A DNA stretch of 64,000 nt from Sipunculus nudus (lineage: Eukaryota > Annelida > Sipuncula > Golfingiida > Sipunculidae): positions 43,150,840 to 43,214,839 of the forward strand of contig CM049322.1 in NCBI GenBank assembly GCA_026874595.1. The letters are read 5' to 3'. The notes under the pieces were generated by a model. It saw nothing but the letters and a program-made list of their open reading frames with translations. It was not told the DNA's origin and made no database searches. The position numbers were made by a program, and so were the translations under genes. Shown here piece after piece: positions 22,268 to 34,275 of the stretch; position 1 is the stretch's first letter; every line of letters starts with the position of its first letter.

Positions 22268-25197
22268 TAGATAAATAGATAGATAGATAGACAGATAGAT
22301 GGATAGATAGATAGATGGCAGGATATGTTGGAGAGGGCCCTGCACTGAGCATGATTCCCAGCCTGGCCATTTGAGAAATACCATGACCAAGCGAGGAATG
22401 AGCAATGTGCTGATTTGTCATGCAAAGAAGGAGTAAAAATAGAAAATAAAAAATAAAAAAAAATGGAAAATTACAAATTGGACCTGAATGACATTGCATC
22501 GTCTCCACAGATGATGAACATTTTAAGCACAAAAATTGTAACGTAACTTATCTTTCAATGAGTCAGAAATGATTATAATGATTTAAACAAATGTCCCGGT
22601 CATTTGCCTACACAGGCGCTTGAATCCCTATTTATAATAAAGTCTTCATGTCTCTGATGTTCTTGGAAAAACTACGACGAATTAAGTTAAACGACCAATT
22701 AATAAAAAGGTAATACCATGATATTATTTGTAATATGACGAAGTAGGAAAGTGGGCCAAAACCTTATGACGGTGGCCATTCCAGATGGGTCATGTAAGGT
22801 TATGCCACTGCGCATCACTTAACTTGTCAACGAAGGCCGCTTCAGTCACAGGCTGAAATGGACGACGTCGAAATTCAGACATCACCACAAAAACGTTATC
22901 CAGGTAGCTCGTATTTATGGTTGGAAACAATGGATATTGGGTGGATTTGATTTTGTGTTTATCTTAGTATTGAACGATCATATGGGTTACGCATGAAAAG
23001 GGAGACAAAGTAAGTATAAGCTGGTCGATAACATAACTTCCCTCATTATCCCACGAACGGTTATGGCTTCGTCTATATGAAGATTTCGTCGTAGTATCTC
23101 TATTCACATATGAAGACTTCATTATAAGTAGGGATTCAAGCGCCTGCGATCTGACGCCGGGCCTTGTATTATAGTAGCCTGCTTTATGCATTAGCAGGGG
23201 CAAACAATGTCTCCGTAAAATAAATGCCAACCTTACATAGATACCAGTTTTGTTCAAAGGCCTGGGGCCAGTGTAGTGTCATGTTTGCCGCCTGAGATCT
23301 TTTCCCATCAATATAATGTTTGCATTTAAAGCTGACCAATCACCTTTCATTTGAAAAAAGAATTTATGTGATCCCTGGCTTCCTCTGTGTTTAATAAATG
23401 GCCGTTGTTAATTCTTGTTCTGAAAAGTTCCTATAACGCCTCCATGAAAGATGAATGAACAGGTTTATCAGCAACGTGTTTGTAAACACAGACGGAAACA
23501 CTTAGGTGGTAGGTTGCAATTATGCGGAGGTAGAAAGGTCACTTGTTACAAAACATATTTGCAAGACTCAGGCTTAACTAACATGCTGTCATATGCCGTA
23601 GTGATTTTTGTTTTTTTTTGGGGGGGGGGGGCACCACAAATTTTAGATATGCTGATATTTAAACAAACCAAGCAGCCTGTGTGTGGTGATATCCACTTTT
23701 TATGACCCATTTTTTTTTATAAAGGCTGCAAGGGATTTTCTTTAGCTTATAAAGATCAAACAGGTGATCAGGTCCCTTTAACGGTCAAATTGACACGAAA
23801 TTGATGTACATGAATTTAGATTTGTGTGTGTATGATAATGTGTTTTATTTCATCATAGTAAACGCTACACAAATACAATGTAAGTAATGGGAAGGCTAAC
23901 AGGCAGACAAGAGCTATCACTGCTGTCCAGCAAACTCGCCCTTTGTTTTCATTTATGAAGCCCTTTTAAGAGCATTCGGTAGAATATTCCAGGCAGTAAA
24001 TGTCACATTAGCGTGTATATCTGGTCGTACACGCTTGAATACATGCGGAATCAGATGAACGTTGGACGGAATGTGTCATGAAAACAATATAAGTAGTGCC
24101 GTTATATGTACCCCCCCCCGCGCTTGAATCAATGTTACCGATTGTGCGTGGTGCATGTTACTGATTGTGCGTGGTGCACGTTTAAAGGAAATGAGCCACT
24201 TTGTGTTCAGTTGCAAACAATGTTACCAACTGCACGCGGTGTAAAATAAATGGAACAGACATATTAAACACCTAATTTCGAGAGGCCGCAACATCTCTTT
24301 TTTCTGAGTCAGGTCAATTTTTATAATGATGCGCAATTGTGTATATATATACTGCGAGGTTCCATATCCCTATGGCAACGAGAGATACTGCACAAACATA
24401 TAGCCCGAAGTATAACCCGAAGATTCAGACTCCATTCAGAACTGGCAAGCATGAAAGAAAAAAAAAATAAACCAAATAATCAAAATTACTGGCCTGTAGG
24501 TACCCAAAGTATTGACCAGCGGGTTTATTGTTTCGAGATGTTCTTATGTGCTTTGACTTCCGAGCCTGATAATATATTTTTTTTTATAAAGGCCGGTTTA
24601 AATAAAGAGACTGTCGTGTTTAAGCGCCAGGTCGGTGCAAGTTTATTTTTCAAACAACAAATAAATAACACACGGGCGTTTAATCAAAGAAATAAAGAAT
24701 AAATATTAAACGATGGTGGCCATTTTAAATTTATGCAAATACAATGTATAAACATTTGGAGAATGGTGCCAGGTCGGCACCGGGCGTGTTCTGATTTAGA
24801 AGACAATAGAGAGCAGAATTCAGCAGAAGTAATTTTTTTTTTTACCCGGATGCAAGGTAACTTAGCTTGATATCCAGAATATTGTGCTTGATCCCAACTA
24901 AAATTGAAATTGGGAGACATAATACTTTCAAGGTCGCGGGGGATCTGCAACGAAAGTACGCCGAGGACAACGTCGCGTCTATGCTGGAATCTAAGCACAG
25001 AGACAGTTATGTGGTAAAGAATTGTTATCGGCAAATTTCATGGCAGAATCACACTTTTTGTACCGGCCTAAATCTTCAAATTATAGCACGGTGATTATAA
25101 AAATAATAATAGTAATACCTATAATAATTGATGTGTAATATTTTATATTATTATTTCTGTTTTTATTTTATTTATTAATTTATTATAATTACTATTA

Positions 25198-25257
<60 letters not shown>

Positions 25258-25306
25258 GCTATAAATATTATTATTATTATCATTATTAATATAGCTTTGC
25301 TGTTGC

Positions 25307-25338
<32 letters not shown>

Positions 25339-25383
25339 TAGTATTATTAATATATTATTATTAAAATATTATTTTTATTATCA

Positions 25384-25447
<64 letters not shown>

Positions 25448-28400
25448 GAAAATTATTTTTTCCCTACTTTAATCTAAAGTTTTATTATTTTTAAATGCTG
25501 ATGAAACTTGTTATATAAGACGTATCTTGGTTATTGTTACATGTACGTTATATATATTTTTCTATAATTTTTATATACATTTATAAGATGTTTCACTCTA
25601 TACTTTATCTGTTGTAGTCAAGGCTGCGACAGAATGTTACACCTGCAATTCCATTCAAGACACACAAAACTGCACAGAAGTCAACAAAGGCGCGACGAAA
25701 GGTTCCTGCAACAATAAGAAGTGCTACGTAAGTTTAATCAACATCTACAGTGGAACCCCGCCTTCCGACCATCCCACATTTGCGACCACCCCGACAATTA
25801 TGACCACTTTAGTCAGTCCCCTTTGTGGTCGTTATTATGATTTCCAACTGTACTTGTTCGCCGGAAAACATGGGAAATTATACCATCCAGCATCGTATTT
25901 GCTTAATTTAATTCAACACTTGTTTTTTATTACTAATTTATGGATGCTGATTCCAAAAGTAATGAGTTTATTGCTCTAGCGATGCCATTTTTCACAAACT
26001 GCTATGTGTATTTTGTAGCGAATTTGTATTTAACAGCAATTCGTTAGCTGAGCAAGTCGTGTGTTATACCCATGCCACCTAAAATCTAACAGAAAGACAC
26101 TTTTCCTTTATTTTCCAATTCACATGAGAAAAATAGATTCAATTCTAATCCAGCTTTATATGTACTGATGATTTGGAAACATTATATTACCCCAGCAACA
26201 GTCACACAGCCTAGCTACACTGAAGTAAGAGGTTTGGTATACGATAAACTGAGAAGTTGATAAGTTAGTCTGTTTAAAGTTCAAGGAGCAAGACAGTGTA
26301 TTCTCATGTAACCAGTTGAAAGGGAATTTATTTTTGAAAAGTCATAATCTTCTGCTAGGAGTCCGATTTTGGTAATCTTGTTGCAAAGCAAGAGACCTTC
26401 TACAAAATGTATTTTTACTGATACGCTGGTGGGTGGGTTGCTGTGGCAACTATGATATGAAACAGCACTTAAAACTGTGTGTCTCCGTGAGCGTATATGC
26501 GCATGTGCGAATTTGCGAGAGAGAATAGTTGTGTTTCCATGTGCGCGTATATGCGAGAAAAAGCAGACATATATTTGTAATGTAGATCTTACAGGTCTAC
26601 AAATGTGATGAAGTGATCTCATTTAACCCCGAATCCTCGAGTTCACGCAGACCCTATCCGTGAATATCGCTCCAGTGGCGATTTCCACGCAAATACGCAC
26701 ATGCGCACATCATAACACCCAATAGTCGTGATTTCATAGTTATATATAGTCTGCCCCAAAACCCTTTTCCGCATGTTTTTTAGCGATAATTATTTTAAGA
26801 ATATTCTTTAAAAATGCCCTTTGGCCTGACGTATATAAACAGATATTCCGCCGATTTTGTGTAAAGAATTGTTATATATTACGTAAAACGTATTAACGTT
26901 GCGTCATGCGTTATTTATGCTGAATTACCGGTGATGGCGTCTTCCCGGCTCTGTTGGATAGTACGTTCCTCCACGGTACACTTTCCATGTTTATGCCTGC
27001 ATTTGATGTTTGTTAGACACAAAGACGTTACAGTGATCGGTCACGCGTCACCTTCAATTGACTGACGTCAAAATTTTTGACTGGCTTGCTTATTATCAAT
27101 CCTCAGGCAAGGAATAAGTCGTAAACGCTGTAACTTATTTTGTCATATTTTGGATAATTTGTCTCATACAAAATCAAAATCAAGGTAAGGCATTACATTT
27201 TACGCAGGTAGTCGGCTGAATAGCTCCTGCAACCCTTGGACAAGATAAGTTTACACTGCTTTACTTGTATGAAAATTTATCCCAGAAAAACATGCGGAAA
27301 TGAGTACTGGAACGGACTATAGTCAATTCCACTACCCCTGTCCACCTGTTTTTTTTTTCGGGATTATATTTTTTCGAGTCAAAAAAAAGCCAGCAATCAG
27401 AGAACCGGCCTCCCCCCCCCCCCCCCCGGGCGGTAGGACGGAAACGTGTAATTAACTATTATGGAAATAATAGCCTACCTTATGCCCTTTTTCTGCAAAC
27501 AATTTTACACATTTTATGAGTAACTAGTCTTGCCACCAATCTACGACGAGGAACAATGATGACGTCATAATAGACGTGTCTTATGTGGAGATTTTCTTCT
27601 CTCCCTGGATTTATCATGTGTGTTCATAGCGGTACGGTGAATGCCGTGAAAACAACCTAATTTTATATGAAGTGAGCGAAAATTGAATAAAAACAACTTA
27701 CATCTAGACGCTGAGGTGTTGTTTTTCTTTATTTGAGAAGTGTATGGTCAATTCAGCGCTGTACGTGAAAACCTTGCCGTTATAATGGAATGACGGGTGA
27801 CGTCATGTGGCTCAAGTGAATGCGCGTTCATCGCACTGTCACCTCGCAGATTGCGAACGGTGGCGGATGTTGTATACAGCGTTTACAGTTTTTTTCCACC
27901 AGAGGGAGACTGAAGTATGCAATACACAGAGTGCAGGAGAGAGTCTGTGCTTTGCGTGGCATTAGCAGTAGCACACTGTAAAGGCACTTGCGAGAGGTTC
28001 CGCATCAACCTACGTGTTGTTCCATCGGGTGTCGTCTTGTATGTTCAGTAAACAGACATGTAAAAGTTATGGAGTAACGTTAAATGAACCGCTACATGTT
28101 TTTGACATCGCTAAACACGGGAACCTCCCTTCTGCAAAATGAAACACCGCTTATGACGTCACGCGCGTGCGAGGCAGAATCTTGTCACTTGACCAGGCAC
28201 AAAATGTCGTAAACGCAAGCAGAGTTTCTGCTGGATTATGATTTTTGTTCATTACAGGCAATTCATCTCGGGTATGTAGTATTTCTTTGGTCAGAAAATT
28301 AGGTTGCGTTCAAGTTTAACTCCGTACCAAAAATCTTAATTATGTTTTAATTCTTATTCAAGATATCACTACAAAACTTAATGTCAGGGTTGGTGGAACA

Positions 28401-28873
28401 GATTTTTTCTGCTTCATCTTTGGTTGGTTTTTAGCATTGAAACAGCGACAAAGGATAACAAATCTTGTAAAAAAAAAGTTTATTTGACTTAGTTTGGAAT
28501 TAAACTGGGCGACCAGGAAAAATGGGCACCTCATACAGTCTGTCGGGCATGTGCTGAAATCCTACGACAGAGGACAAAAAAAAAGAAAGAGAAACAGCTT
28601 GAGCTTTTGGTATTCGAACGGTATGAAGAGACTATTATTCTGTCTAGATAATATACCTGGCTTCAGTGCAAAAACAAAGTCTTCCATAAACTCTCCTGAC
28701 GTGGCACCAGCAATCAGACCTGTGTCACACTCAGATTAGGTACAAGTTCTGCTTTTCACAAGCATGGCTGATAAGATCAAGCTTGTTCTCATAAAGCAGT
28801 TTAACTAAGCTTGGACAGAAAAAAAAACTTCAGATACCTGTGTGACATGTTTCCAGCTTTGACTTTTGAAATA

Positions 28874-28931
<58 letters not shown>

Positions 28932-30436
28932 CTTTTGGTGTATTCGTGCGTGTGTGTGTACTATAATTCTCGAAAAATTATATTTCAAAATTTGAAAAAA
29001 ACTTTTCTAACATACGACTCTGATTCATCCTTGTGTTTGTCCGTTCGTCCACCCGTCCTTCCGTCCGTCCGTCACTTTCGTTCGCGCGCGATATCTCAGT
29101 AAGATTATGCTTTATTTTAGCCAAATTCACAGTGATAACTGGTGCCTAAGAGGGCTCCCGACTTATTGGATAAAAGACCTGTGTGGATTCCAATATGGCC
29201 ACCAGAGCGATGCCGATGATTTTCTTTCGCGAGCGACATCTCAGGAACATATTTGATCTTTCTCAAACTCACAGGTATTACGTGTACCTATAAGTTCATC
29301 AGACCTATTGAATTACAGACCTTTAGGAATTCCAATATGGCCACAGTGTACGATCGATGATTTACCATTATGCGCGATATCTGAGGATAGGAAAATAATT
29401 GGATTTATATCATTTACTTATGGATCATTGGTGCCTATGAGGACTCAGTCCCTATCGAATTATATGCCTGTGTAAATTCAAATATGGCCACTAGAGCACA
29501 ATTGGTAAATACATTTGTACCCCATATTTCAACGAGAAAATGCTTGATTTTTTTTTTAATCAGAGGGATCATTAGTGCCTATAAAGGCTCATAGAGTACA
29601 ATCGGTGATTTCCTATTGCACACATTATTTCGGACATATCTTCATTGATATGATTGGAGCCAGTAGGATTTTTTCCCTCATACATATTGATTAAACTTGT
29701 TACTGTTTGTCATATTTTTAAACCATAAATTTAACTTTTTAACTATAGATAACTAATAAAACACTACCAGAAATGCGGGGATCTTTATGGAACATTGTCC
29801 GACCACATCTTGTTGTCAGTGTTGCATGCCAATTCGGGTAGGGTCGGGTGGGACTAGGGGGAGGGGGGGGGGGTGCAAGGCTCCTGGCGTCGTCCCTGTG
29901 TTGTATGCTACAATTCTGAAGAATAAATTTGATTTCAGACATGCCATACTCCATTTCAATATAAAAATCGTTATTTGACTTTCAGGGGAATACACAACAC
30001 TGGAGAGGCAGTGGGTTTTTGCTGATAGAATCTGCTATGAATTGAGACCCCGGTCGAGCAGAAAATTGCAACCTCATGGCCATCCACCTTACTTCAACAT
30101 CATCACTGTAAACAGTCCGTAATGTTAACATAAGGCTGGGGTTGGGGGATTAACGAAAAAAATGTGAATAATAAAAAAATTATCATTTAAGCAATCATTC
30201 AATTGTTTTTATTTCAGAAAGCTGTAGGCACATTTAACGGTCAGGCAGCTGTATCCAGAGGATGTGGAAATCCATTTGACGCGAACGGAGACTGTTTAGC
30301 CGGACCAGTCAATCGGGATGGAGCTTCGGGAAATATGGTTTGCTGTGACGGTAATAACTGCAACACTGCGGACACCGTGATGGTACCATCAATCATATTA
30401 TCCTGCGTGCTTTTGGCTCAGTTGATTTTGTTTTAA
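20297..30436 (+). CDS. Ly6/uPAR-type three-finger protein gene 1 (three exons, start codon lost)
   Basis: Exons 20297-20345, 25618-25727 and 30218-30436 join in frame (junction phases 1 and 0) with GT-AG borders. They give 125 residues: a hydrophobic signal segment, then ECYTC, six further single cysteines or pairs ending in MVCCDGNNCN, and a hydrophobic tail (VPSIILSCVLLAQLILF). Ten cysteines and the CCxxxxCN end are the signature of Ly6/uPAR three-finger domains. The tail fits a GPI-anchor signal, so the product is probably a small extracellular, membrane-tethered protein of unknown ligand. Oddity: where gene 2 has ATG, this copy has ATC, with an in-frame TAA 18 bases upstream and no ATG between. 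It may use a non-AUG or alternative first exon, or be dead, but exons 2 and 3 remain intact. Introns of 5.3 and 4.5 kb hold many insertions. Confidence 0.8.
20392..20463. repeat. (AAT)n/(ATT)n inverted microsatellite
   Basis: About eleven AAT units followed by about ten ATT units form a self-complementary block in intron 1 of gene 1. An (AGT)n run follows at 20531-20562. Confidence 0.9.
20566..21407 (+). mobile_element. Candidate solo LTR in intron 1 of gene 1
   Basis: About 840 bp is present here but absent from the matching intron of gene 2, where the flanks (AGTAGTAGT... and ...CCACCAACCGAA) are nearly adjacent (44365-44410). The insert begins near TGTTACGGAACC and ends near ATCTATAACA, i.e. 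TG...CA-type ends. It has a TATATAAAA box near 20984 and AATAAA at 21385, an LTR-like promoter-to-poly(A) order. There is no coding capacity, and the exact ends and target duplication are unresolved because of the AGT repeat. Confidence 0.5.
21966..22022. repeat. (TA)n microsatellite
   Basis: About 28 TA repeats; the left border of a 170 bp insert. Confidence 0.95.
22023..22192 (+). mobile_element. Possible Penelope-type 3' fragment between two (TA)n tracts
   Basis: A 170 bp unique segment is sandwiched between long (TA)n tracts, as the larger Penelope-like insertion is. It contains CTGACGA (22103-22109), a short hairpin (GAAGCC-TCTG-GGTTTC) and GAAA (22127-22130), the core order of a hammerhead. 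Stem I and the cleavage position do not fold convincingly, so it is called only as a relic. Confidence 0.35.
22193..22316. repeat. (TA)n followed by (GATA)n
   Basis: About 36 TA repeats followed by GATA/GACA/GGAT units. Confidence 0.95.
22317..25180. other. Rest of intron 1 of Ly6 gene 1
   Basis: No exon or element is recognised. There is a 24-base near-duplicate (GTTAC(C/T)GATTGTGCGTGGTGCA) at about 24136-24182 and a G-run near 23622. The 121-codon frame at 24337-24702 has no family motif. Confidence 0.45.
25180..25447. repeat. (ATT)n microsatellite cluster
   Basis: Several long ATT runs interrupted by AT-rich sequence, ending 170 bases before exon 2 of gene 1. Confidence 0.95.
26747..27319. 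mobile_element. ~573 bp inverted-repeat element (MITE) with TA duplication
   Basis: The left end TAGTCTGCCCCAAAACCC...TTTCCGCATGTTTTT pairs with the inverse of the right end at about 27265-27319 (AAAACATGCGGAAATG...CGGACTA). The imperfect inverted repeats are about 45 bp. Both sides are flanked by TA. There is no coding frame inside. It sits in intron 2 of Ly6 gene 1. Confidence 0.6.
27401..27428. repeat. C-tract in intron 2 of gene 1
   Basis: CCTCC followed by about 15 C and GGGCGG. The sequence around it (27320-28490) shows no gene but contains three TGACGTCA sites. Confidence 0.8.
28494..28740 (+). pseudogene. Fragment of an unnamed invertebrate Cys-rich domain family
   Basis: One frame reads KLGDQEKWAPHTVCRACAEILRQ, a shifted frame contains AFGIRTV, and a third reads GFSAKTKSSINSPDVAPAIRPVSHSD. 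In this order these resemble a domain seen in many uncharacterised invertebrate proteins (pattern LGDQ.K.WAPH..C..C...L, ...FG.PMVWRE, ...CYFC...G.N.K.K, ...YP..PSA.RPV.H). I recall the family only as uncharacterised. At least two frame changes and loss of the CYFC part make this a decayed fragment within intron 2 of Ly6 gene 1. Confidence 0.5.
28876..28932. repeat. (TA)n(TG)n microsatellite
   Basis: About 22 TA repeats followed by TG repeats; a (CGTC)n-like block follows at 29040-29075. Confidence 0.95.
29085..29670 (+). repeat. Degenerate ~145 bp tandem repeat, about four units
   Basis: AATATGGCCAC recurs at 29192, 29334 and 29481, spaced 142 to 147 bases. Each is followed by a GCG..GATAT(C)TC(A/G)G block and preceded by a TGGTGCCTA...GGCTC block. 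A fourth, more decayed unit ends near 29660. Confidence 0.7.
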
Positions 30437-32103
30437 TATTCTAGTGTACACTGTGCAGTAGTGTATGGTGCCGGGGTGAAAGACTGAACGATACAGTAAA
30501 TCCTCGCTAATAAGCCGGGTTGATCGGCTGATTAATAGTGTAAACCCGCGATAATATGCCGTCAGATTCATTTGCTTATCTCACCAACTGCTAAAATATG
30601 GCATCGTTATGTTAAGTAAAGTAAGTTATTATTAAAGTAGGTATTTCGCAAGAGATTTATCAGATGGACTGTCATTAATATAATGTTTCGAGAGAAAGAC
30701 TTACATAACTTCACATCCCATACTATGTTCCCCGGAGCATTTTAAACGTGTTTTATAAGAATTAACGATGATATGTTGTGCCTGCTTTTAATGATCACAT
30801 TCTCTAAACGCTTCAGCAATGTTAAAGTTTTAGCCTTATCGCGTAAGATATAAGCTTGACAATTCACCAGTGTGTGATACATAATAACCCTGAATCGTTT
30901 TAGCAATACGTATTTTTTTTTATATTCCCACATGACTGGACTTGTGCACGCGTTTGTAGCATTCACTGCGCTTCGAACTTTTGAGATCAGTTCGGCATAA
31001 TCATAACAAAGTCAAACTAGTGTCAATAGGGTCGAGGCACAGTGAATGGCTTTTGTAGACTCACTTATTTAGTTAAAACTGCATCCATTTTACCGATGGT
31101 TATGAGCAGAACATCGAATGTCGGTCAGTTAGTTCCTTCCTGCTAAGGAATAGGCATATGTTTGCACTGCTTGCAGACTTTTGTAAAAAAAACTTGAAAT
31201 TGTAAAAATGTTTTCTTGTGTCGCGTAATTTGTATTGTTGCATGCTACTTTGAAAGGCGAGGGATGAATGCCCAATAAATAAATGATTGGTACATTTTTT
31301 TTCGGTTGAGTTAACCGCTTCTATTATAGTAACGTTTAATTATCTGTCATACCGTTGGCAATGTTAACAGTACATTTCCTGACAAGCCAACAATTTGCAA
31401 AATTTGGGAGACAGAATACCTGTAGTCTATACAAGTACCCCTGTCTGAATGTTTCCATCTTATTTATACAAAGAAAACATTATATAAAAAGTTGATAATA
31501 ATCTCTATCCTGCACTGAATGTGTATAAGACAAATAATCCAAAATATGACAAAGATCCACAATGGATTCACCACTGGAGAACAAAGACATTGCAAATCCA
31601 ACTAATGACGTCAGTCAATGCAACGTCATAAGCGGACGTTTGTGACGTAATTGTGAACTATCGCAGCTATAGGTATAGAAGAACCTTTGTGTAGAGGCGT
31701 TTTGGAGACTCTTTAGCATAATTAAGTCAAAGAGGCGGAGCATGAGGGCTGTGGAAATTGGGTCAATTAGGCTCACGTTCAGTACATGACTCATCAGATA
31801 ATTATATATTTATATTAACCTCGAGTCGTGACTCATTCTGTTGCAATGATACGGAATGTGCATAGCTGGCATTCTTCACATCATGCTAGTGAAAAATTCA
31901 AGCATACAAATACAAGTGTAGGTACAAACAAATTATAAATTACATATCTATGGCCAACGCCGTCATTCCCCTTGTCCTCGCACGAACTGACTGTCGTTTC
32001 CCTAACCCTTAAGAAATATGTATGCATGAGGCTTATAATTTTCCCACTATATTAAGTTTCCGCATATGATTTTTTGCATACGCTACTGAACGGATCGTCT
32101 AGA

Positions 32104-32420
32104 TTATTTTAATTTGCAGGTTTGATTGTAAGCATCAGGAATGGTTGAAAAACGAACTACTTGCGGTTCTAGATATTGGAAGGCCTGCCTATCTGAAATC
32201 TGAATAAACGCTTTTATTTCGTAGGGACAAAGTACATCTTCGCCCTGTGAATTATTAACAGTGTACTCAAGCCGGACATAGTCTTTCAGAAAGGCCACCT
32301 CGCATAATGGCTAGAGCCAACCAGAAGATTACAAATCATTCACTAATCTATTTTAAGCCGTAATCCCAGATCATGTGAATAAATAAAACAAGGTGAACGA
32401 AAGTAGAAAAAGGTGATATG
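32104..32420 (+). repeat. 3' end of duplicated module, copy 1, plus dispersed repeat
   Basis: About 32120-32250 aligns with 48690-48800 (GTGGTTCTTGATATTGGA-like blocks). About 32290-32400 aligns with 53365-53460 (ATAATGGCTAGAGCCAACC, TTAAGCCGTA, TGAATAAATA). The sequence from 30437 to 32104 is 3' flank of gene 1 that matches 47961-48550 in blocks, including a possible poly(A) signal AATAAA near 31276. Confidence 0.65.
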
Positions 32421-34078
32421 AGATTCTAAAAATTCTACATCACCTTTCTTTACATTTTAGCTATTTATTTTTTTTTTATTTTTTTAAGAGATCGGGCTCC
32501 GAATCATCTGCGCTTTTGTTTTAAAAAACGAGAACATTTACTGCTTGTGGATGTCCTTAAGCACACACTCATAAGGGCGGTCCTTATTGTAGGATGTTCC
32601 ATAAAAGGTGTTTGCATTCATTTTATCGGCTCGTATTCACAGGCAATCAATGCAAATGGGACTGCCCATTTGTGAATATTCCTTTGAATTCCTTCTGGAC
32701 CCGAATCATACAGCAGATCCACCACAATCGAATCAATTATTCCGAAGGATACCTGAACATTTCAAGGTATTCCGCTCATCTGGACTCTGCCAGTAGATAC
32801 ACGGTTTCACATAAATGCTACCAGCTGCCCCTGTCATCTCGGCAGAGGAAATATAACTGGACCCGTGGTAATAAAATTGTTTCGATGGTGCCTACAATGC
32901 ACTAATATATTTACAATACTCTTACATTTGATCCATGAACTATAATGTTCGTACATCAGAGATATATGGTCCATGTATGGACTACCTGAATACATAATTT
33001 AAGTGCGAATGTTACCAAAAAGGTCAAACGTTTTGCCGCTGTTGGTTTTCTCATAGCAACGGTGCCTCCACATGAGGTGTGACCACCAGATATGCTAATG
33101 CGGAGGTACTGGGTAAAAGCCGGTAATACCGGCCGGTAGCCGGTACGTACCGGCAGCGGGGAAAAGCCGGGACTTCGATTATTACAGCCAATTATGGCAC
33201 ACTCATGTAATGTTTTTTTATAATAATCCGATAAAAAAATTAAACATGTCATATCCTGAATGCGGAGGTATAGTTAAGTTCTCAAGGAACCTTGTTAAAG
33301 GCCTAATATGTAAATATCAGTTATTCGCCATACGGTCTATACAGGGCTTTAGTGATACAAGCTGGCGCTGAGTTACGTCTATCGCTACGTGGAATTACGT
33401 TTTAGTTTAAGCATTTTATTGGTAAACTCAAACAGTAAAGCTCAGGTAGGGCTACCTTCATGATTGCCTGAATAATTTTGTGAACAAATCCACACACACA
33501 ATCATACACAAACACGAACTGAAATGAACACGTACTCTTCTGGCGAAAGCAATAACATGTAGTACAATATATTTGCCAAGGCATAAAGACACAACAGAGA
33601 TTTCGGATATTTTGATAGGGGCTAGCATGTAACGATACACGTAATTTAATATCTGTTTCAATATAAATGAAAGTATTATATACATATCAGTGCAAAAGGA
33701 AAATAATCTGGTAGATAAATTTGCACCGAGAGGGACAAATGGTGGGCATAATCACATCGGGAGGGATACCAAACTGCAAGGCTTCCGTTCCTGACCAGCA
33801 GTTCTGTTTATCCGAAATGCTTTTCTGCTATTATAAGAAGATGTTAAGAAAGAAAATAACTAAACAATTAACAATTATTGTAACTGTGTTCTGAACTTCT
33901 TCGGCACCAATAAGTCATCATTGAGCGGACAGGCACATTTCCTAAAACGTATCTTTATACCGAATAACGTCAATATGACGTACCAAGAAATACTAATATG
34001 TCGATGATATCCTACACATAACAACTGAATAACCCTACACAGAATACCACAAGAGGTATTATATAGTTGTGTTAATAA
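32421..34078. other. Intergenic, no host gene recognised
   Basis: No gene is seen. Contains the small insertion at 33109-33258. Confidence 0.5.
33097..33270. mobile_element. ~150 bp insertion with 12 bp flanking duplication
   Basis: AATGCGGAGGTA occurs at 33097-33108 and again at 33259-33270, bracketing 150 bases. The insert starts with nested CCGG-rich inverted sequences (GCCGGTAATACCGGCC, GGTACGTACC) and ends AT-rich with several A and T runs. A 12 bp duplication fits a target-primed retroposon. Confidence 0.45.
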
Positions 34079-34079
34079 T

Positions 34080-34082
34080 AAT

Positions 34083-34141
<59 letters not shown>

Positions 34142-34275
34142 CGATAGATAGATAGATGGATAGATGGATGGATGGATGGATGGATGGATGGATAAGATAA
34201 GATAAGATAAGATAGATAGATAGATAGACAGATAGACAGATAGACAGATAGACAGATTAGATAGATTAGATAGAG
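34080..34275. repeat. (GATA)n microsatellite with GGAT and GATAA variants
   Basis: Blocks of GATA, GGAT, GATAA, GATAGACA and TTAGATAGA follow one another, showing successive expansion of variant units. Confidence 0.95.

Noticed and set aside
24337-24702. 121-codon open frame in intron 1 of Ly6 gene 1
   Set aside because: No recognisable motif, no splice or start context, and it is contained in intronic DNA.
34080-34275. CRISPR-like regular repeats
   Set aside because: Plain (GATA)n microsatellite without unique spacers, in a eukaryotic context.
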